Positions 28,301 through 37,082 of a stretch of 64,000 nucleotides of DNA are shown one piece after another. How positions within the stretch are numbered: the first letter of the stretch is position 1; each line of letters starts with the position of its first letter. The DNA is from JAIOZK01 sp964468645 (GTDB taxonomy: Bacteria > Bacteroidota > Bacteroidia > Bacteroidales > JAIOZK01): positions 62,001 to 126,000 of the forward strand of contig CAYXUU010000007.1 in assembly GCA_964468645.1 (NCBI GenBank), given 5' to 3'. The position numbers were made by a program, and so were the translations under genes. The notes beneath the pieces were generated by a model. That model did not search any database. It was given only the letters and a program-made list of their open reading frames with translations, and was not told where the DNA came from.

Positions 28301-29387
28301 TCTGGTTATTGATCATTATGTACCACATTACGATAAAGATGCAGGTTCCAGAAGCACGTTCAGTTATCTAAGGTTACTGGTTGAGATGGGATATAATGTG
28401 AAATTTATCGGGGATAATTTTTACAGGCATGAACCTTATACAACAGTGATTCAGCAACTTGGTATAGAGGTTTTATATGGCAATTATTATCAATCAAATA
28501 TACAGAAATGGATAAAGGATAATGGTGATTATTTCGACTTTGTAATTACTCATCGTTTACATATCGCTCCAAAGTATTTTCAAATCCTTAAACAAAACAC
28601 CAATGCAAAGATTATTTATATCGGGCATGATTTACAGTTTTTGAGTAGCAGACGTAAATATGAGGTTACAGGTGATGAAAACCACAAAAATGAGAGTATA
28701 AAATTCAAGGAGCTTGAATCATACATTTTTAATACAGTAGATATTATCTTACCATTTTCAACGTATGAAGCACCTTTTATTAAAGAGATTGCCGGTGATA
28801 AAGTTGTTGAAACAATACCAGTATATTTTTATGATAATATCCCGGAAACAAACAGTAATTTTCATCATCGCAAAGACATACTTTTTGTTGGCGGGTTTGG
28901 TCATCCGCCAAATATTGATGCCATCAAATGGTTTGTGACTAAAATTTTTCCACTGGTTAGGTCCAAGATACCTGAGGCCAAATTATATGTCGTTGGCTCA
29001 AATCCAACCGATGAGGTAAAGGGACTGGCGTCAGAATCAATTATCATCACCGGTTTTGTATCCGACGAACAATTAATTGAATTCTACAATCATTGCAAAG
29101 TAGCGGTTTTACCGCTACGTTTTGGTGCAGGAGTGAAAGGAAAGTTACTGGAATCACTTCATTACCAGATCCCTGCAGTTATTACTTCTGTAGCTGCCGA
29201 AGGTGTGCCTGAAATAGAAAATTACAGCCTCATCACCAACCAACCTGAAGAGTTTGCAGAAAAAATACAATTGTTGTATTCAGAAGAAAAAATCTGGCAC
29301 AAATATTCCAGTAAGGGAAAAGAACTAATTCAGAAGTATTACTGTACCGAAGCAACAAAAGAAATACTGGAAAAAATTTTAACCTGA
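25389..29387 (+). CDS. Sulfotransferase - coiled coil - GT2 - GT4 fusion protein
   Basis: The 1332-residue cytoplasmic protein joins three enzymes. Residues 1-270 form a sulfotransferase with GMHRSGTSV at 12-20 (5'-phosphosulfate loop) and VRNPLEVSASL near 140 (3'-phosphate loop). A beta-rich stretch without known motif spans about 290-420. A charged heptad-rich coiled coil runs from about 425 to 610. A GT2 domain starts near 703 with VSIIIPVFNQWEY and has ADDASTD near 740. A GT4 domain starts near 968 (ILVIDHYVPHYDKDAGS) and has LRFGAGVKGKLLES near 1240. It probably both elongates and sulfates one surface glycan. It heads a four-gene operon with gaps of 8, 3 and -4 bases. Confidence 0.88.
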   Translation: MNKKNEIAIVLGMHRSGTSVLAKLLIDLGYDPGENLMPASEENPLGYFEDLIIHDLNNRILDFLFLRWDQIEDVSNRRIDLAVDLVWENFGQESTGIIEQKLGKSGKIMIKDPRLTILLKFWLKVLDQFKAQKHYFLAVRNPLEVSASLNKRNNMSEKNALQLWYYYNYSCLTDLDERLCIVRFGKLISDPENEVNRILNHIHVKHRNTENLLNNFVNSFVDKKQIHHHSTARELINKTANIPEIESLYDFLIKNDMPDIHKNEDHLNAYNNRFLKPKTDDNDTINLTSTLFCENSNIDDHQVYSTSLRHKTGYQKLSFKTSTNNLYDKFRLFLCDHPCVITLESLNIHTFEDEQEILNLTGNFFFRQNNLYLFNTNTPFLKFALVQPHKILHLDIEFSVNVQSDEIAGLLIPVQFHKIKQAGKTIEEQVQKIQSLTEKEISTGHQNDILLKEGTRLQTEIEDLKNELDMVSGTVTKLEEQNNILTGEKSKLLKDVKVFNLNANRQTKEIDKINNKLLLIAEEKEYHIRKTKSLLKEIAVIADKNKKVSDELTRLNDENKSITDQLRENKVKADELEELTKKAEYLWYLKQQNDAELNQLKEEIAALKNSWSWRFTFPVRLAGRYMVFVLKPAAFIYKDVKYGIELLKREGFKSFINRIFWYARGKRLPEDIFLAKNREEFKSLTPQKINTTDKIEFPDTVEPLVSIIIPVFNQWEYTYKCLKSIVENTGDIPYEIIIADDASTDETRNITNYIKNIRIIRNEDTLHFLGNCNKASKQAKGKYLHLLNNDVVVHPEWLSSLIKIAEKDNKVGIVGSKLIYPDGKLQEAGGIIWNDASGWNYGKFDDPEKSEYNYLKEVDYISGASLCIRKNLWDQLGGFDEHFTPAYYEDTDLAFRVREKGYKVIYQPLSIVTHLEGVSHGKSESEGIKKYQVDNQIKFRNRYQDILADEHSKNGTNVFSSRERSKDKKQILVIDHYVPHYDKDAGSRSTFSYLRLLVEMGYNVKFIGDNFYRHEPYTTVIQQLGIEVLYGNYYQSNIQKWIKDNGDYFDFVITHRLHIAPKYFQILKQNTNAKIIYIGHDLQFLSSRRKYEVTGDENHKNESIKFKELESYIFNTVDIILPFSTYEAPFIKEIAGDKVVETIPVYFYDNIPETNSNFHHRKDILFVGGFGHPPNIDAIKWFVTKIFPLVRSKIPEAKLYVVGSNPTDEVKGLASESIIITGFVSDEQLIEFYNHCKVAVLPLRFGAGVKGKLLESLHYQIPAVITSVAAEGVPEIENYSLITNQPEEFAEKIQLLYSEEKIWHKYSSKGKELIQKYYCTEATKEILEKILT

Positions 29388-29395
29388 TTGGATAA

Positions 29396-30184
29396 ATGAA
29401 ACGTAGGGTAATAATTCATAATCATTTGTTTAAAAATGCAGGAACAACGTTCGATTGGAGTTTAAGCAAAAATTTTGGTCATGCATTCTGTGATCATCGT
29501 GATGATGAACCAATGAAAAGGTACGGGGAATCCTTTCTCATTAAATATCTCGAAGAACATCCTGGAATAAAAGCCCTGTCGAGCCATCATATCTGGTTTA
29601 TGCTAACACAACATCTGAAAATAGAGCTTATTCCGGTGTTTATTTTACGGCATCCGATTGAAAGAATACTTTCGGTTTATAACTTTGAAAAGCTACAACC
29701 ACCAAACACACCGGGTGCCCGTATGGCAAAGAACATGGACTTTATTGAATATGTATGCTGGAGAATGCAGGAGGATGTTCCTGCTGTGATCCGTAACTTT
29801 CAGACAAGAAGGATGGCAGGGATTAAAAAAAACAGAACACTTACAGAACAGGAGTCTCAACAAGCCTTTCAGCAAATTAAAAAGTTATCCTTTGTAGGTA
29901 TTGTTGATCGTTATGATGAAAGCATGAAAGTATTCGAATACAATTTTAATAAAATTGGTACAAACATCAACCTGTCATATATGCCACAGAATGTCAGTCA
30001 GCACAATAAGAAGCTTTCCCTTGAGCAAAGAATAAATGAGGTATTAGAAAAACTGGGCAGGCAGGCAGATCAAGTTATGGAAAACAACAAATATGATCTT
30101 CAATTATACTACGAAGCTAACAGTAAACTAACAGAACAAATACAGTTCATGAATCAAGATACTAACGAATCACACTCAGGGTAA
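29396..30184 (+). CDS. Sulfotransferase (Sulfotransfer_2-like)
   Basis: The 262-residue protein opens with HNHLFKNAGTTFDWSL, where KNAGTT is the phosphosulfate-binding loop of the carbohydrate sulfotransferase family. It has FILRHPIERILSVYNF near residue 85, the 3'-phosphate-binding element. No membrane segment is seen, so it should act in the cytoplasm using PAPS. The C-terminal third is charged and helical. It lies 8 bases after the fusion glycosyltransferase and 3 bases before the next sulfotransferase. The acceptor sugar is unknown. Confidence 0.85.
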   Translation: MKRRVIIHNHLFKNAGTTFDWSLSKNFGHAFCDHRDDEPMKRYGESFLIKYLEEHPGIKALSSHHIWFMLTQHLKIELIPVFILRHPIERILSVYNFEKLQPPNTPGARMAKNMDFIEYVCWRMQEDVPAVIRNFQTRRMAGIKKNRTLTEQESQQAFQQIKKLSFVGIVDRYDESMKVFEYNFNKIGTNINLSYMPQNVSQHNKKLSLEQRINEVLEKLGRQADQVMENNKYDLQLYYEANSKLTEQIQFMNQDTNESHSG

Positions 30185-30187
30185 CAT

Positions 30188-31177
30188 ATGCCTACGATAT
30201 TTATTCATATTGGATACAATAAGACCGGCACAACTGCTATCCAGCATTTTTTATCACAAAATCGTAATTTGTTAAGCATGCAGGGAATACTTTATCCTGA
30301 GAAGTGTTTCATTAAGAAAAATGAAATAGCCCATCATACATTGGCCCGGACCCTTCTGTTTGAGGCAAATAAAAAACAACCCGATTACATAAACATAGAT
30401 GAATGTATTAAAGATACAGAGGAAGTGTGGGGATCCCTGCTGGACGAAATAAATGAATCATCCTGTACACGTGTAGTGATAAGCAGTGAAGGATTTAGCA
30501 GGTTAAGGAAAACGCCGGCATTGATTCAGAGAATAAAGGATTATTTACCTGAATTTGAGATTAAAATTATATGCTATATAAGAAGACAGGATGAGATGTT
30601 CGAGTCGGCCTACAATCAATTGATTAAGGCACAAAGAGCCAGGGTATCGGTGAGCAAGAGATTAGGAACTTTCATAAAAAATATTGATTATTACAATGAA
30701 ATTAAAGCATGGGCAGGTATCTTCGGTAAAGAGAACCTGATTATCAGAATCTATTCTGCGAACACCCTGAAGGATGGTATTATTCCGGATTTTCTCGGAA
30801 TCTTTGGGATCGATCCTGCCGGTTTCTCATGGAAACTCGATTCTAATCCCAGATTGCCGAACAACCTGGTACCTCTTAAGTTGTTCCTGAACAGGATACA
30901 TTTTCAAAAACTTATGCCCAATCAAAACATCAATAAAATAATGCTCTTGATGAAACCGCCCAGACAGAATAATTATAGTTTTCTGTCAATGCTCGACAGG
31001 CAAAGAATACTTGATCATTTTGAAGAAAATAACAAGCTGATTGGAAAGGAATTTTTAAACGGGATTTATCCATTTGACAAGAATACCAATACCTACAGTA
31101 GAGTAAAAGGAAGATATCTTCCTTTTGATTTTGTCAGGTTTTTAATTACCCTTAAAAAGCATATAAAAACATTATGA
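30188..31177 (+). CDS. Sulfotransferase-like protein
   Basis: The 329-residue protein starts with IFIHIGYNKTGTTAIQHFL, a P-loop-like KTGTT phosphosulfate site, and has ICYIRRQDEMFESAYNQ near 135, the 3'-phosphate element with RRQD in place of R.P. The same layout occurs in the leftward gene at 40040-41101, so the two form a separate subfamily from the Sulfotransfer_2-like neighbour. Its stop overlaps the next start by four bases. Cytoplasmic PAPS-dependent transfer to a glycan is inferred. Confidence 0.82.
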   Translation: MPTIFIHIGYNKTGTTAIQHFLSQNRNLLSMQGILYPEKCFIKKNEIAHHTLARTLLFEANKKQPDYINIDECIKDTEEVWGSLLDEINESSCTRVVISSEGFSRLRKTPALIQRIKDYLPEFEIKIICYIRRQDEMFESAYNQLIKAQRARVSVSKRLGTFIKNIDYYNEIKAWAGIFGKENLIIRIYSANTLKDGIIPDFLGIFGIDPAGFSWKLDSNPRLPNNLVPLKLFLNRIHFQKLMPNQNINKIMLLMKPPRQNNYSFLSMLDRQRILDHFEENNKLIGKEFLNGIYPFDKNTNTYSRVKGRYLPFDFVRFLITLKKHIKTL

Positions 31178-33012
31178 GCATGCAAAACCTGACAAATAAA
31201 GAAGCCCTGGCAAATATTAAGAATAATGATTATAGTAAATGGTATGATCAGAATGAAAGCACAAAGCATCTTGCATCAGGCCGATTAGAAAATGAAATTT
31301 TCGAGCCTTTTATTTCACCTGAATTTAAATTCAGTAGGTCTGATAATGTATTTGCCATTGGATCCTGTTTTGCACGGGGATTGGAAAATGCGTTGCTGGG
31401 TGATAAAATCAAGGTTCTGAGTGTCACCGATAAATTTGATCAATATCCGTTAACCATGAAAGGTGTAACCCCCCGTGGTTACATGAACAAATACAATACC
31501 TATTCAATACTTTATGAATTTCTCTGGGCTTTTGAGGATTTGAATAATAATGGGCAATATTTCATAGAATCCAGGGATGGCAGATTCCTTGATCTGAACA
31601 CCAACCATACCCTTAACGAATCAGACTTCAGCACAACACTTGAAAAGCGCAAAAAACTTAAGGAAACCATGTTGCAGGTTAAGGATTGTAAGTTATTAAC
31701 AATTACCCTGGGGATGATAGAAACATGGTATGATACACAAAACAGGATATATTTAAACATGACCCCGACTCCGGCTATACTGGAGAAATACCCGGGCAGA
31801 TTTGAAGTAAGGATACTTGACTTTAATGAAAACCTGGAAAACCTGGAAAGGTTGTATGCCTTGTTAAAGAAAAACTGCAGTAGCAAATTGAACATTGTTA
31901 TCACCGTATCTCCTGTACCCATCATGGCAACCTTCACCAAAAGGGATATCGTAATAGCCAATATGCTTACAAAAGCAACACTGAGAACAGTGGCCGATAC
32001 CTGGGCAAGCATGCATCCTGATGTACACTATTTTCCCGCTTATGAAATCGTGATGTTCTCCGATCAAAAAACAGTCTGGCAGAAAGACCGACGGCATGTA
32101 AAGAACGAAATGGCCACATACATCATGGAAGTATTTAAGAAACACTATCTTAATAATTATGAGGGATGGAAAAACAAACTTGATATTCTCAGAACTACTT
32201 GGATAAAACAGAAGAAGCTGCTTGATGTGGAACAAAACAATATCCTCCCGAATCAAGTTGCAATTAAACAGAAGTTTATATTTATTGGCGGCTGTGCCAG
32301 GTCAGGTACTGGTATTTTGACAGAAATCCTCGGAAAACATAAAAAGATTGTCCTGGGAAAAGAACGTTACAATAAACTCTGTCATAAAGAAACATACCGG
32401 TTATCAGAAAAACATTTTGAGAAAGACCGCTTTTTTAATATGCAGGAAGGGGATACATTTTATATGGATTTTAACAGATATCATATCAAGTGGGAACCAC
32501 AGATATACAAGAAATTTGATCAATGTATTTACTTTGGTTTAAAATATACACCTATTCATCAAATCATCAAGGAATTAAGCGACAATTTCCCTGGAATGAT
32601 CATCTTTTACATATATAGAAGTATATATGATGTTGCAGAGTCATGGAATAAAAGGGCTGAAGAGGGAAATAACTGGCCGCCGGCAAAAGACTATACACAG
32701 GCGGTTACGGCATGGAATGAATCTCTAGGCATGACCAGAAAAGCAATTGAAAACCATTATAATATCATGTGCATTAATTATGATGATCTGTTGCATACCA
32801 ATAAGTCAATAGCTCCAATATTCAATATGCTTGATGTAAATCCTGATCGTGAAACACATAAATGGTTAAAGAAAGCCAGGCGGGAAGCTGCAAAAAGAAG
32901 AAGAAAGAAAGGATCGTTAAGTGAATCAGAAAAGGATTTTGTTTATAGCAATGCTGATTTTTTACAATATCAATACTTTAATGAAAATTTTAATATCATG
33001 AAAGATGCTTAA
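31174..33012 (+). CDS. GSCFA-domain / sulfotransferase fusion, copy 1
   Basis: The 612-residue protein has an N-terminal GSCFA domain (about 45-335) with the naming motif intact (AIGSCFARG, residues 61-69) and TLGMIETWYDTQN and HPDVHYFPAYEIV, equivalent to later blocks of this SGNH-like fold. After a variable charged linker, residue ~369 onward is a sulfotransferase with IFIGGCARSGTGILTEIL and FYIYRSIYDVAESWNKR. GSCFA proteins are linked to surface polysaccharides but their reaction is not established to my knowledge. It ends a four-gene operon, starting by ATGA overlap. A close paralogue lies at 38176-40020. Confidence 0.88.
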   Translation: MSMQNLTNKEALANIKNNDYSKWYDQNESTKHLASGRLENEIFEPFISPEFKFSRSDNVFAIGSCFARGLENALLGDKIKVLSVTDKFDQYPLTMKGVTPRGYMNKYNTYSILYEFLWAFEDLNNNGQYFIESRDGRFLDLNTNHTLNESDFSTTLEKRKKLKETMLQVKDCKLLTITLGMIETWYDTQNRIYLNMTPTPAILEKYPGRFEVRILDFNENLENLERLYALLKKNCSSKLNIVITVSPVPIMATFTKRDIVIANMLTKATLRTVADTWASMHPDVHYFPAYEIVMFSDQKTVWQKDRRHVKNEMATYIMEVFKKHYLNNYEGWKNKLDILRTTWIKQKKLLDVEQNNILPNQVAIKQKFIFIGGCARSGTGILTEILGKHKKIVLGKERYNKLCHKETYRLSEKHFEKDRFFNMQEGDTFYMDFNRYHIKWEPQIYKKFDQCIYFGLKYTPIHQIIKELSDNFPGMIIFYIYRSIYDVAESWNKRAEEGNNWPPAKDYTQAVTAWNESLGMTRKAIENHYNIMCINYDDLLHTNKSIAPIFNMLDVNPDRETHKWLKKARREAAKRRRKKGSLSESEKDFVYSNADFLQYQYFNENFNIMKDA

Positions 33013-33051
33013 AGTGATCTGGAAATAATTCCTCATGCTGTGAATTGAAAG

Positions 33052-33897
33052 TTATTTATTTATTTGCTTTAACATCTTAAGGAGTTCCTTCCTGTTATAA
33101 TGTACAAAATCGGTTTTTAAATGTGTCAGGTCCCTGAAACAAGTATCCGGCAGAAAGACCATGTTCTCAAAATAATCATGAAAGACACTGTCGAGTCCAT
33201 ATTGGTTTAATTCATATTTAAGTACCGGAATTCTATGATCATCTTTCCAAACCTCATTCAGATGAGGAGAAACAAAGATTAATTCTATATCATTGGTTTT
33301 TGCAAAGTGTAAGATTTTTTTCAGGTAAGTCAATGAGAAATCAGTCATTATAAAACGGCTGACAGGAACATCATCATAATAGTTAATATCATCTAGCGGA
33401 AGAAGCTTAACAAAATTAAAAATACCCATTAATGCAAGCGGTTTCTGTGCAATTTTCCTGATCAATAAAGTATCAAAATATTTCAGGTTTTGATAAGTAT
33501 AAAATGGCTTGAGAAAATAACCATAAGTTAACTTACGCTCAAATTTATAACAAATGCCTGCCGGATGAACTACGAAAATAATACATTTAAGAGATGGATT
33601 GTTTTCCAACACATTGTTAGCTATCATATAATTACCAGCAAAATATGTAGATCCGAATGCAGCCATGTAATTTTCCGCCCACTTTGCCGGAAAAAGCTGG
33701 TAACCAACACTGCAACCTAAATATATGGTATCGGATTTAATTTCCGATGTGCTTTTATAGTTAACATATAATGATCTGTACCAGAGTAGTTTTTTTGTAA
33801 ATTTATTATCAGAAGATAAAATCAACGTACTGAATATTTCTAAAATCCCAAAAAATATCAGGCTGAACAAAATAATTTTTTTGAAGAATCTTATCAT
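33052..33897 (-). CDS. SGNH-like membrane-anchored partner of MBOAT (DltD-like role)
   Basis: The 281-residue protein is predicted from the ATG at 33897, one base after the MBOAT stop; a longer frame from 33942 would overlap that gene by 44 bases. It has one N-terminal membrane helix (about 7-28), then IYLGCSVGYQ with the likely nucleophile S63, and DLTHLK with D256 and H259 near the C-terminus. That is the SGNH-type arrangement used by DltD, AlgJ/AlgX and PatB. Such proteins pass an acyl group outside the membrane or deacylate mis-modified products. Coupling to the MBOAT gene supports this. Sequence similarity to DltD itself is not obvious by eye. Confidence 0.68.
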   Translation of the reverse strand: MIRFFKKIILFSLIFFGILEIFSTLILSSDNKFTKKLLWYRSLYVNYKSTSEIKSDTIYLGCSVGYQLFPAKWAENYMAAFGSTYFAGNYMIANNVLENNPSLKCIIFVVHPAGICYKFERKLTYGYFLKPFYTYQNLKYFDTLLIRKIAQKPLALMGIFNFVKLLPLDDINYYDDVPVSRFIMTDFSLTYLKKILHFAKTNDIELIFVSPHLNEVWKDDHRIPVLKYELNQYGLDSVFHDYFENMVFLPDTCFRDLTHLKTDFVHYNRKELLKMLKQINK

Positions 33898-33898
33898 G

Positions 33899-35332
33899 TT
33901 AAAACTGGAAATAGATAAATTGCTTCTGGCTGAATACACCAAAATTAATTATTGTAAAACATATTAATAAATATATAAACCATCTGAACAAAATGTGTTT
34001 GCCACTGAGCCAATCTTCCAGAGTTTTGTTCCTGCGCAAATATTGAAATAATTCCATCAGGAATATTGCAAATAATAAAATAGCTAATTCAAGATTATCG
34101 ATGTCAAAAGCCAGCCAGGGCAAATTGAAATTACTAAAAATCTTCCCAAAATAATGAAACGTATCACCAATAGACTGGATTCTAAAGAATAAAAATAACA
34201 CGGTAATAAAGGTAAATGTCAGCAACATACTTATACCATCGTATAGCCACAGGGGCATTAATTTCGATAACCTTAACCTGAAGTTCACCGTTATCAGCTC
34301 ATAATAAAATGCAACTCCCATGCAAAACCCAAAAAACAGATATACCCAGGCAGCTCCATGCCAGATTCCCAGAAATATAAATGTTATAAACACCGCATAA
34401 ATTGTTGCGAAATGACCCCATTTACGTCTTCCATAAGAGATGGGCATAAACAGATAGTCCCTCGCCCATGTTGACAGGGAGATGTGCCATCTTCGCCAGA
34501 ATTCTGAAATGTTTTTTGAGATGAATGGTTTGTTAAAATTATCCATCAGGTCGATACCCAGGGTTTTTGCAGTCCCAAGGGCAATATTGGTATAGCCGGC
34601 AAAATCACAATATATCTGAAATGAAAACAACACCATTGCTAAAAGCAACTGATATCCATTATATTGATCCGGGCCAGCAAATACGGGATCAACAAGGATG
34701 GCAATCTTGTCTGCAATAGCAATCTTCTGGAAAAACCCCCATAATATCAGTATAAATCCACGTTTCACCCGCTGATAATCAAATACCTGCTTCCTGTAAA
34801 ACTGGGGTATTAGGCGGTCTGCTCTTTCAATAGGGCCGGCTACCAGTTGAGGGAAAAATGAAACATAAAGTGCAAATATTCCGGGATGCCGTTCAGGTTT
34901 GGTTTTACCCCAGTAAACATCAAGAGTATATCCGATAACCTGAAACGTATAAAAGGAGATACCTACGGGTAGAATGATATCCAATACGGGGAATCCCATT
35001 CCGGCACTAAGTTTCTCTGCCGCATCATTAATAGTTTCAACTAAAAGGTTAAAATATTTGAAATAGATAAGCATACCGAGAACAATGGCCAGATTTAGAA
35101 TCAGCCAGAGTTTCTTTTGTCGGTTTGAGGTAACCTTTTCAATAAGCAACGCCGTTGCATAACCACTGACAGTAGTTGTCAGTATAAGAAAAAAGTATTC
35201 CATCCTGAAGCTGGCGTAAAAATACCATGATGCAATGAGCAATAAAATCCATCTTAATCTGTGAGGTAGCAAATAGAATAAAAAGAAGACAGTCGGAAAA
35301 AAGATGATGAAATCCAATGAATTAAAAAGCAT
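33899..35332 (-). CDS. MBOAT-family O-acyltransferase (DltB/AlgI-like)
   Basis: The 477-residue membrane protein is predicted from the ATG at 35332; the longer frame from 35371 adds 13 residues before the MLFNSLDFIIFFPTVFFLFY start typical of AlgI-like proteins. About ten membrane segments are visible. LGIWHGAAW contains the invariant histidine H325, and SEFWRRWHISLSTWARDYLF is the family block before it. MBOAT proteins move acyl groups across the membrane onto polysaccharide hydroxyls. The gene is first in a leftward pair with the SGNH-like partner and is divergent from the adenylating ligase and carrier genes. Confidence 0.92.
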   Translation of the reverse strand: MLFNSLDFIIFFPTVFFLFYLLPHRLRWILLLIASWYFYASFRMEYFFLILTTTVSGYATALLIEKVTSNRQKKLWLILNLAIVLGMLIYFKYFNLLVETINDAAEKLSAGMGFPVLDIILPVGISFYTFQVIGYTLDVYWGKTKPERHPGIFALYVSFFPQLVAGPIERADRLIPQFYRKQVFDYQRVKRGFILILWGFFQKIAIADKIAILVDPVFAGPDQYNGYQLLLAMVLFSFQIYCDFAGYTNIALGTAKTLGIDLMDNFNKPFISKNISEFWRRWHISLSTWARDYLFMPISYGRRKWGHFATIYAVFITFIFLGIWHGAAWVYLFFGFCMGVAFYYELITVNFRLRLSKLMPLWLYDGISMLLTFTFITVLFLFFRIQSIGDTFHYFGKIFSNFNLPWLAFDIDNLELAILLFAIFLMELFQYLRRNKTLEDWLSGKHILFRWFIYLLICFTIINFGVFSQKQFIYFQF

Positions 35333-35370
35333 AAAATCTAAAATAGATTTATTAATAGTTAACAGGCACA

Positions 35371-35378
35371 CAAAAATA
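35371..35378 (-). promoter_or_regulatory. Candidate -7 box for the MBOAT pair
   Basis: TATTTTTG on the minus strand fits TAnnTTTG and gives a leader of about 32 bases. No clear -33 element is present. Confidence 0.35.
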
Positions 35379-35494
35379 GCATTCTGAATTAATTAATCAT
35401 ATTTTATTCAAATTCTCAGCTTTACTTATTACAAATCATTAAACCATTACTTATCCTTTCAGGTTCCGGTTCTTAATTTTGCAGGAAATTGTTT

Positions 35495-35502
35495 TACCTT
35501 TG
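35495..35502 (+). promoter_or_regulatory. Candidate -7 box for the ligase-carrier genes
   Basis: TACCTTTG fits TAnnTTTG. The leader would be about 90 bases. A TTTG lies only 13 bases upstream, so the -33 element is uncertain. Confidence 0.35.
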
Positions 35503-35597
35503 ATTTATTTCTCAAGTGACTGATTCTTAAAAGAACAAAATGTGTTATTTGTTGACCTGCAATAGTTTACTGATCCGAAACACTTTAGGGAATTGTA

Positions 35598-37082
35598 ATG
35601 ATTGATAAATTTCTAGAAATATTTAGAAAATATGCCGATCGCACAGCATTTGTTATTGAGGAAAAGGATTACTCCTATTCAGATTTATACAATCGGATAT
35701 CATCCATCTCCCGAGTTCTTAAGTCCAATCCGGATCATGAGGGGAAGGTTATCGCCATCTGGGCATGCGATCATATTGATACTTATGCTTCCATCTTTGC
35801 GATCTGGTCACGAGGTTACGCCTATGTCCCACTCGATCCAGACATACCAATAAACAGGCTTGAGGGCATCATAAAACATCTTGGAGTAAAAACCTTACTG
35901 ATACCCGAAAATGATCAGAATCCGTTTGAGAATATTGTTGAGCATGTTGTAAAAACCAGTGAAATCCATTCTTCCGAGAGTGAAATCGATATTATTGATC
36001 TTACCGGCAACAACCTGGCATATGTTCTGTTTACATCGGGAAGTACAGGTAAACCAAAAGGAGTGATGATCACCCGAAACAACCTTGAATCTTATATCAG
36101 GTCATTTTTCAATCTGGGCTATCGGATTGATGAGCATGACAGGGTTTTGCAAATGTTTTCCCTGGGTTTTGATATGTCAGTGATGTCATTTGGCATGGGA
36201 CTGTGGAGAGGTGCAGCCATATACACAGTGCCATCAGTAGCCATGAAAAACATGACGATAATACAAATGTTGGAAGATCATAAAATAACAGTAGCCTTAA
36301 TGACTCCATCGGTTATTCAATCAGTTTCAAGTTGGTTGGATGAAATCAACCTTCCAAATCTACGCTACAGTATTTTTGCCGGTGAGGCTCTTTCATTGAA
36401 CCTAATGACTGCTTGGAAAAAATCCGCGCAACAATCAAGTGTACATAATATTTATGGCCCAACGGAAGCCCTGGGTTGTTTTAATTACAATTGTGATAGT
36501 GATATAGAAAAATCAAAATCTCACCAGGGTATCATTTCCATTGGAAGGCCATTCCGGGGAATGACTGCAAAACTTATCGATGAAAAGAATAATTTCCTGA
36601 AAACCGGATTGACAGGAGAACTGGTCATTAGCGGCGATCAGGTTATGAAAGGATACTGGAATAATCAGGAAAAAACACTGGAAGTCCTGATGAAACTAAA
36701 CAATGATCAAAAGCTTTACTATAAAACCGGGGATCTGTGCTTTAAAGATGAAGATGGGGATTATTATTATGTTGGACGCCTTGACCAGCAGGTTAAGATC
36801 GATGGTTTTCGCGTTGAATTACAGGAAATAGAATATCATTTAAAGAAGGTACAGGGTGTTACTAATGCAAGTGTTGTCTTTCCTGAATCAGGTAAATATG
36901 CCAATAAGATAATCGCCTTTATGATTTATGATAAGCAGGATACGGAACTGATAAAGAACATACTAAAAGAGCATTTGCCGGATTATATGATCCCATATCA
37001 TTTTGTTTTTCCGGATGAATTTCCCATGAATAAAAACAATAAAACAGATGTTCAAACATTGCTTGCTTTGATTTATGATTGA
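35598..37082 (+). CDS. Stand-alone amino-acid-type adenylation enzyme (DltA-like)
   Basis: The 494-residue enzyme adenylates a carboxylic acid and loads it onto a carrier protein. Core motifs are present: FTSGSTGKPKG (145-155), NIYGPTEALG, YKTGDL, GRLDQQVKIDGFRVEL and the C-terminal lysine K482 in NKNNKTD. FSLGFDMSVMSFG has D192 at the position that binds the amino group of amino-acid substrates, and the surrounding FD.SVM text resembles DltA, which activates D-alanine. It overlaps the next gene by 8 bases. No condensation or thioesterase domain is attached, so it is not a peptide synthetase. The substrate is probably a small amino acid, by inference. Confidence 0.85.
   Translation: MIDKFLEIFRKYADRTAFVIEEKDYSYSDLYNRISSISRVLKSNPDHEGKVIAIWACDHIDTYASIFAIWSRGYAYVPLDPDIPINRLEGIIKHLGVKTLLIPENDQNPFENIVEHVVKTSEIHSSESEIDIIDLTGNNLAYVLFTSGSTGKPKGVMITRNNLESYIRSFFNLGYRIDEHDRVLQMFSLGFDMSVMSFGMGLWRGAAIYTVPSVAMKNMTIIQMLEDHKITVALMTPSVIQSVSSWLDEINLPNLRYSIFAGEALSLNLMTAWKKSAQQSSVHNIYGPTEALGCFNYNCDSDIEKSKSHQGIISIGRPFRGMTAKLIDEKNNFLKTGLTGELVISGDQVMKGYWNNQEKTLEVLMKLNNDQKLYYKTGDLCFKDEDGDYYYVGRLDQQVKIDGFRVELQEIEYHLKKVQGVTNASVVFPESGKYANKIIAFMIYDKQDTELIKNILKEHLPDYMIPYHFVFPDEFPMNKNNKTDVQTLLALIYD

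Noticed and set aside
31512..32012. 166-codon open frame antisense to GSCFA copy 1, with a similar one at 38550-39014 in copy 2
   Set aside because: It is conserved only because the two sense genes are paralogues; it has no start context and falls inside clear coding sequence.
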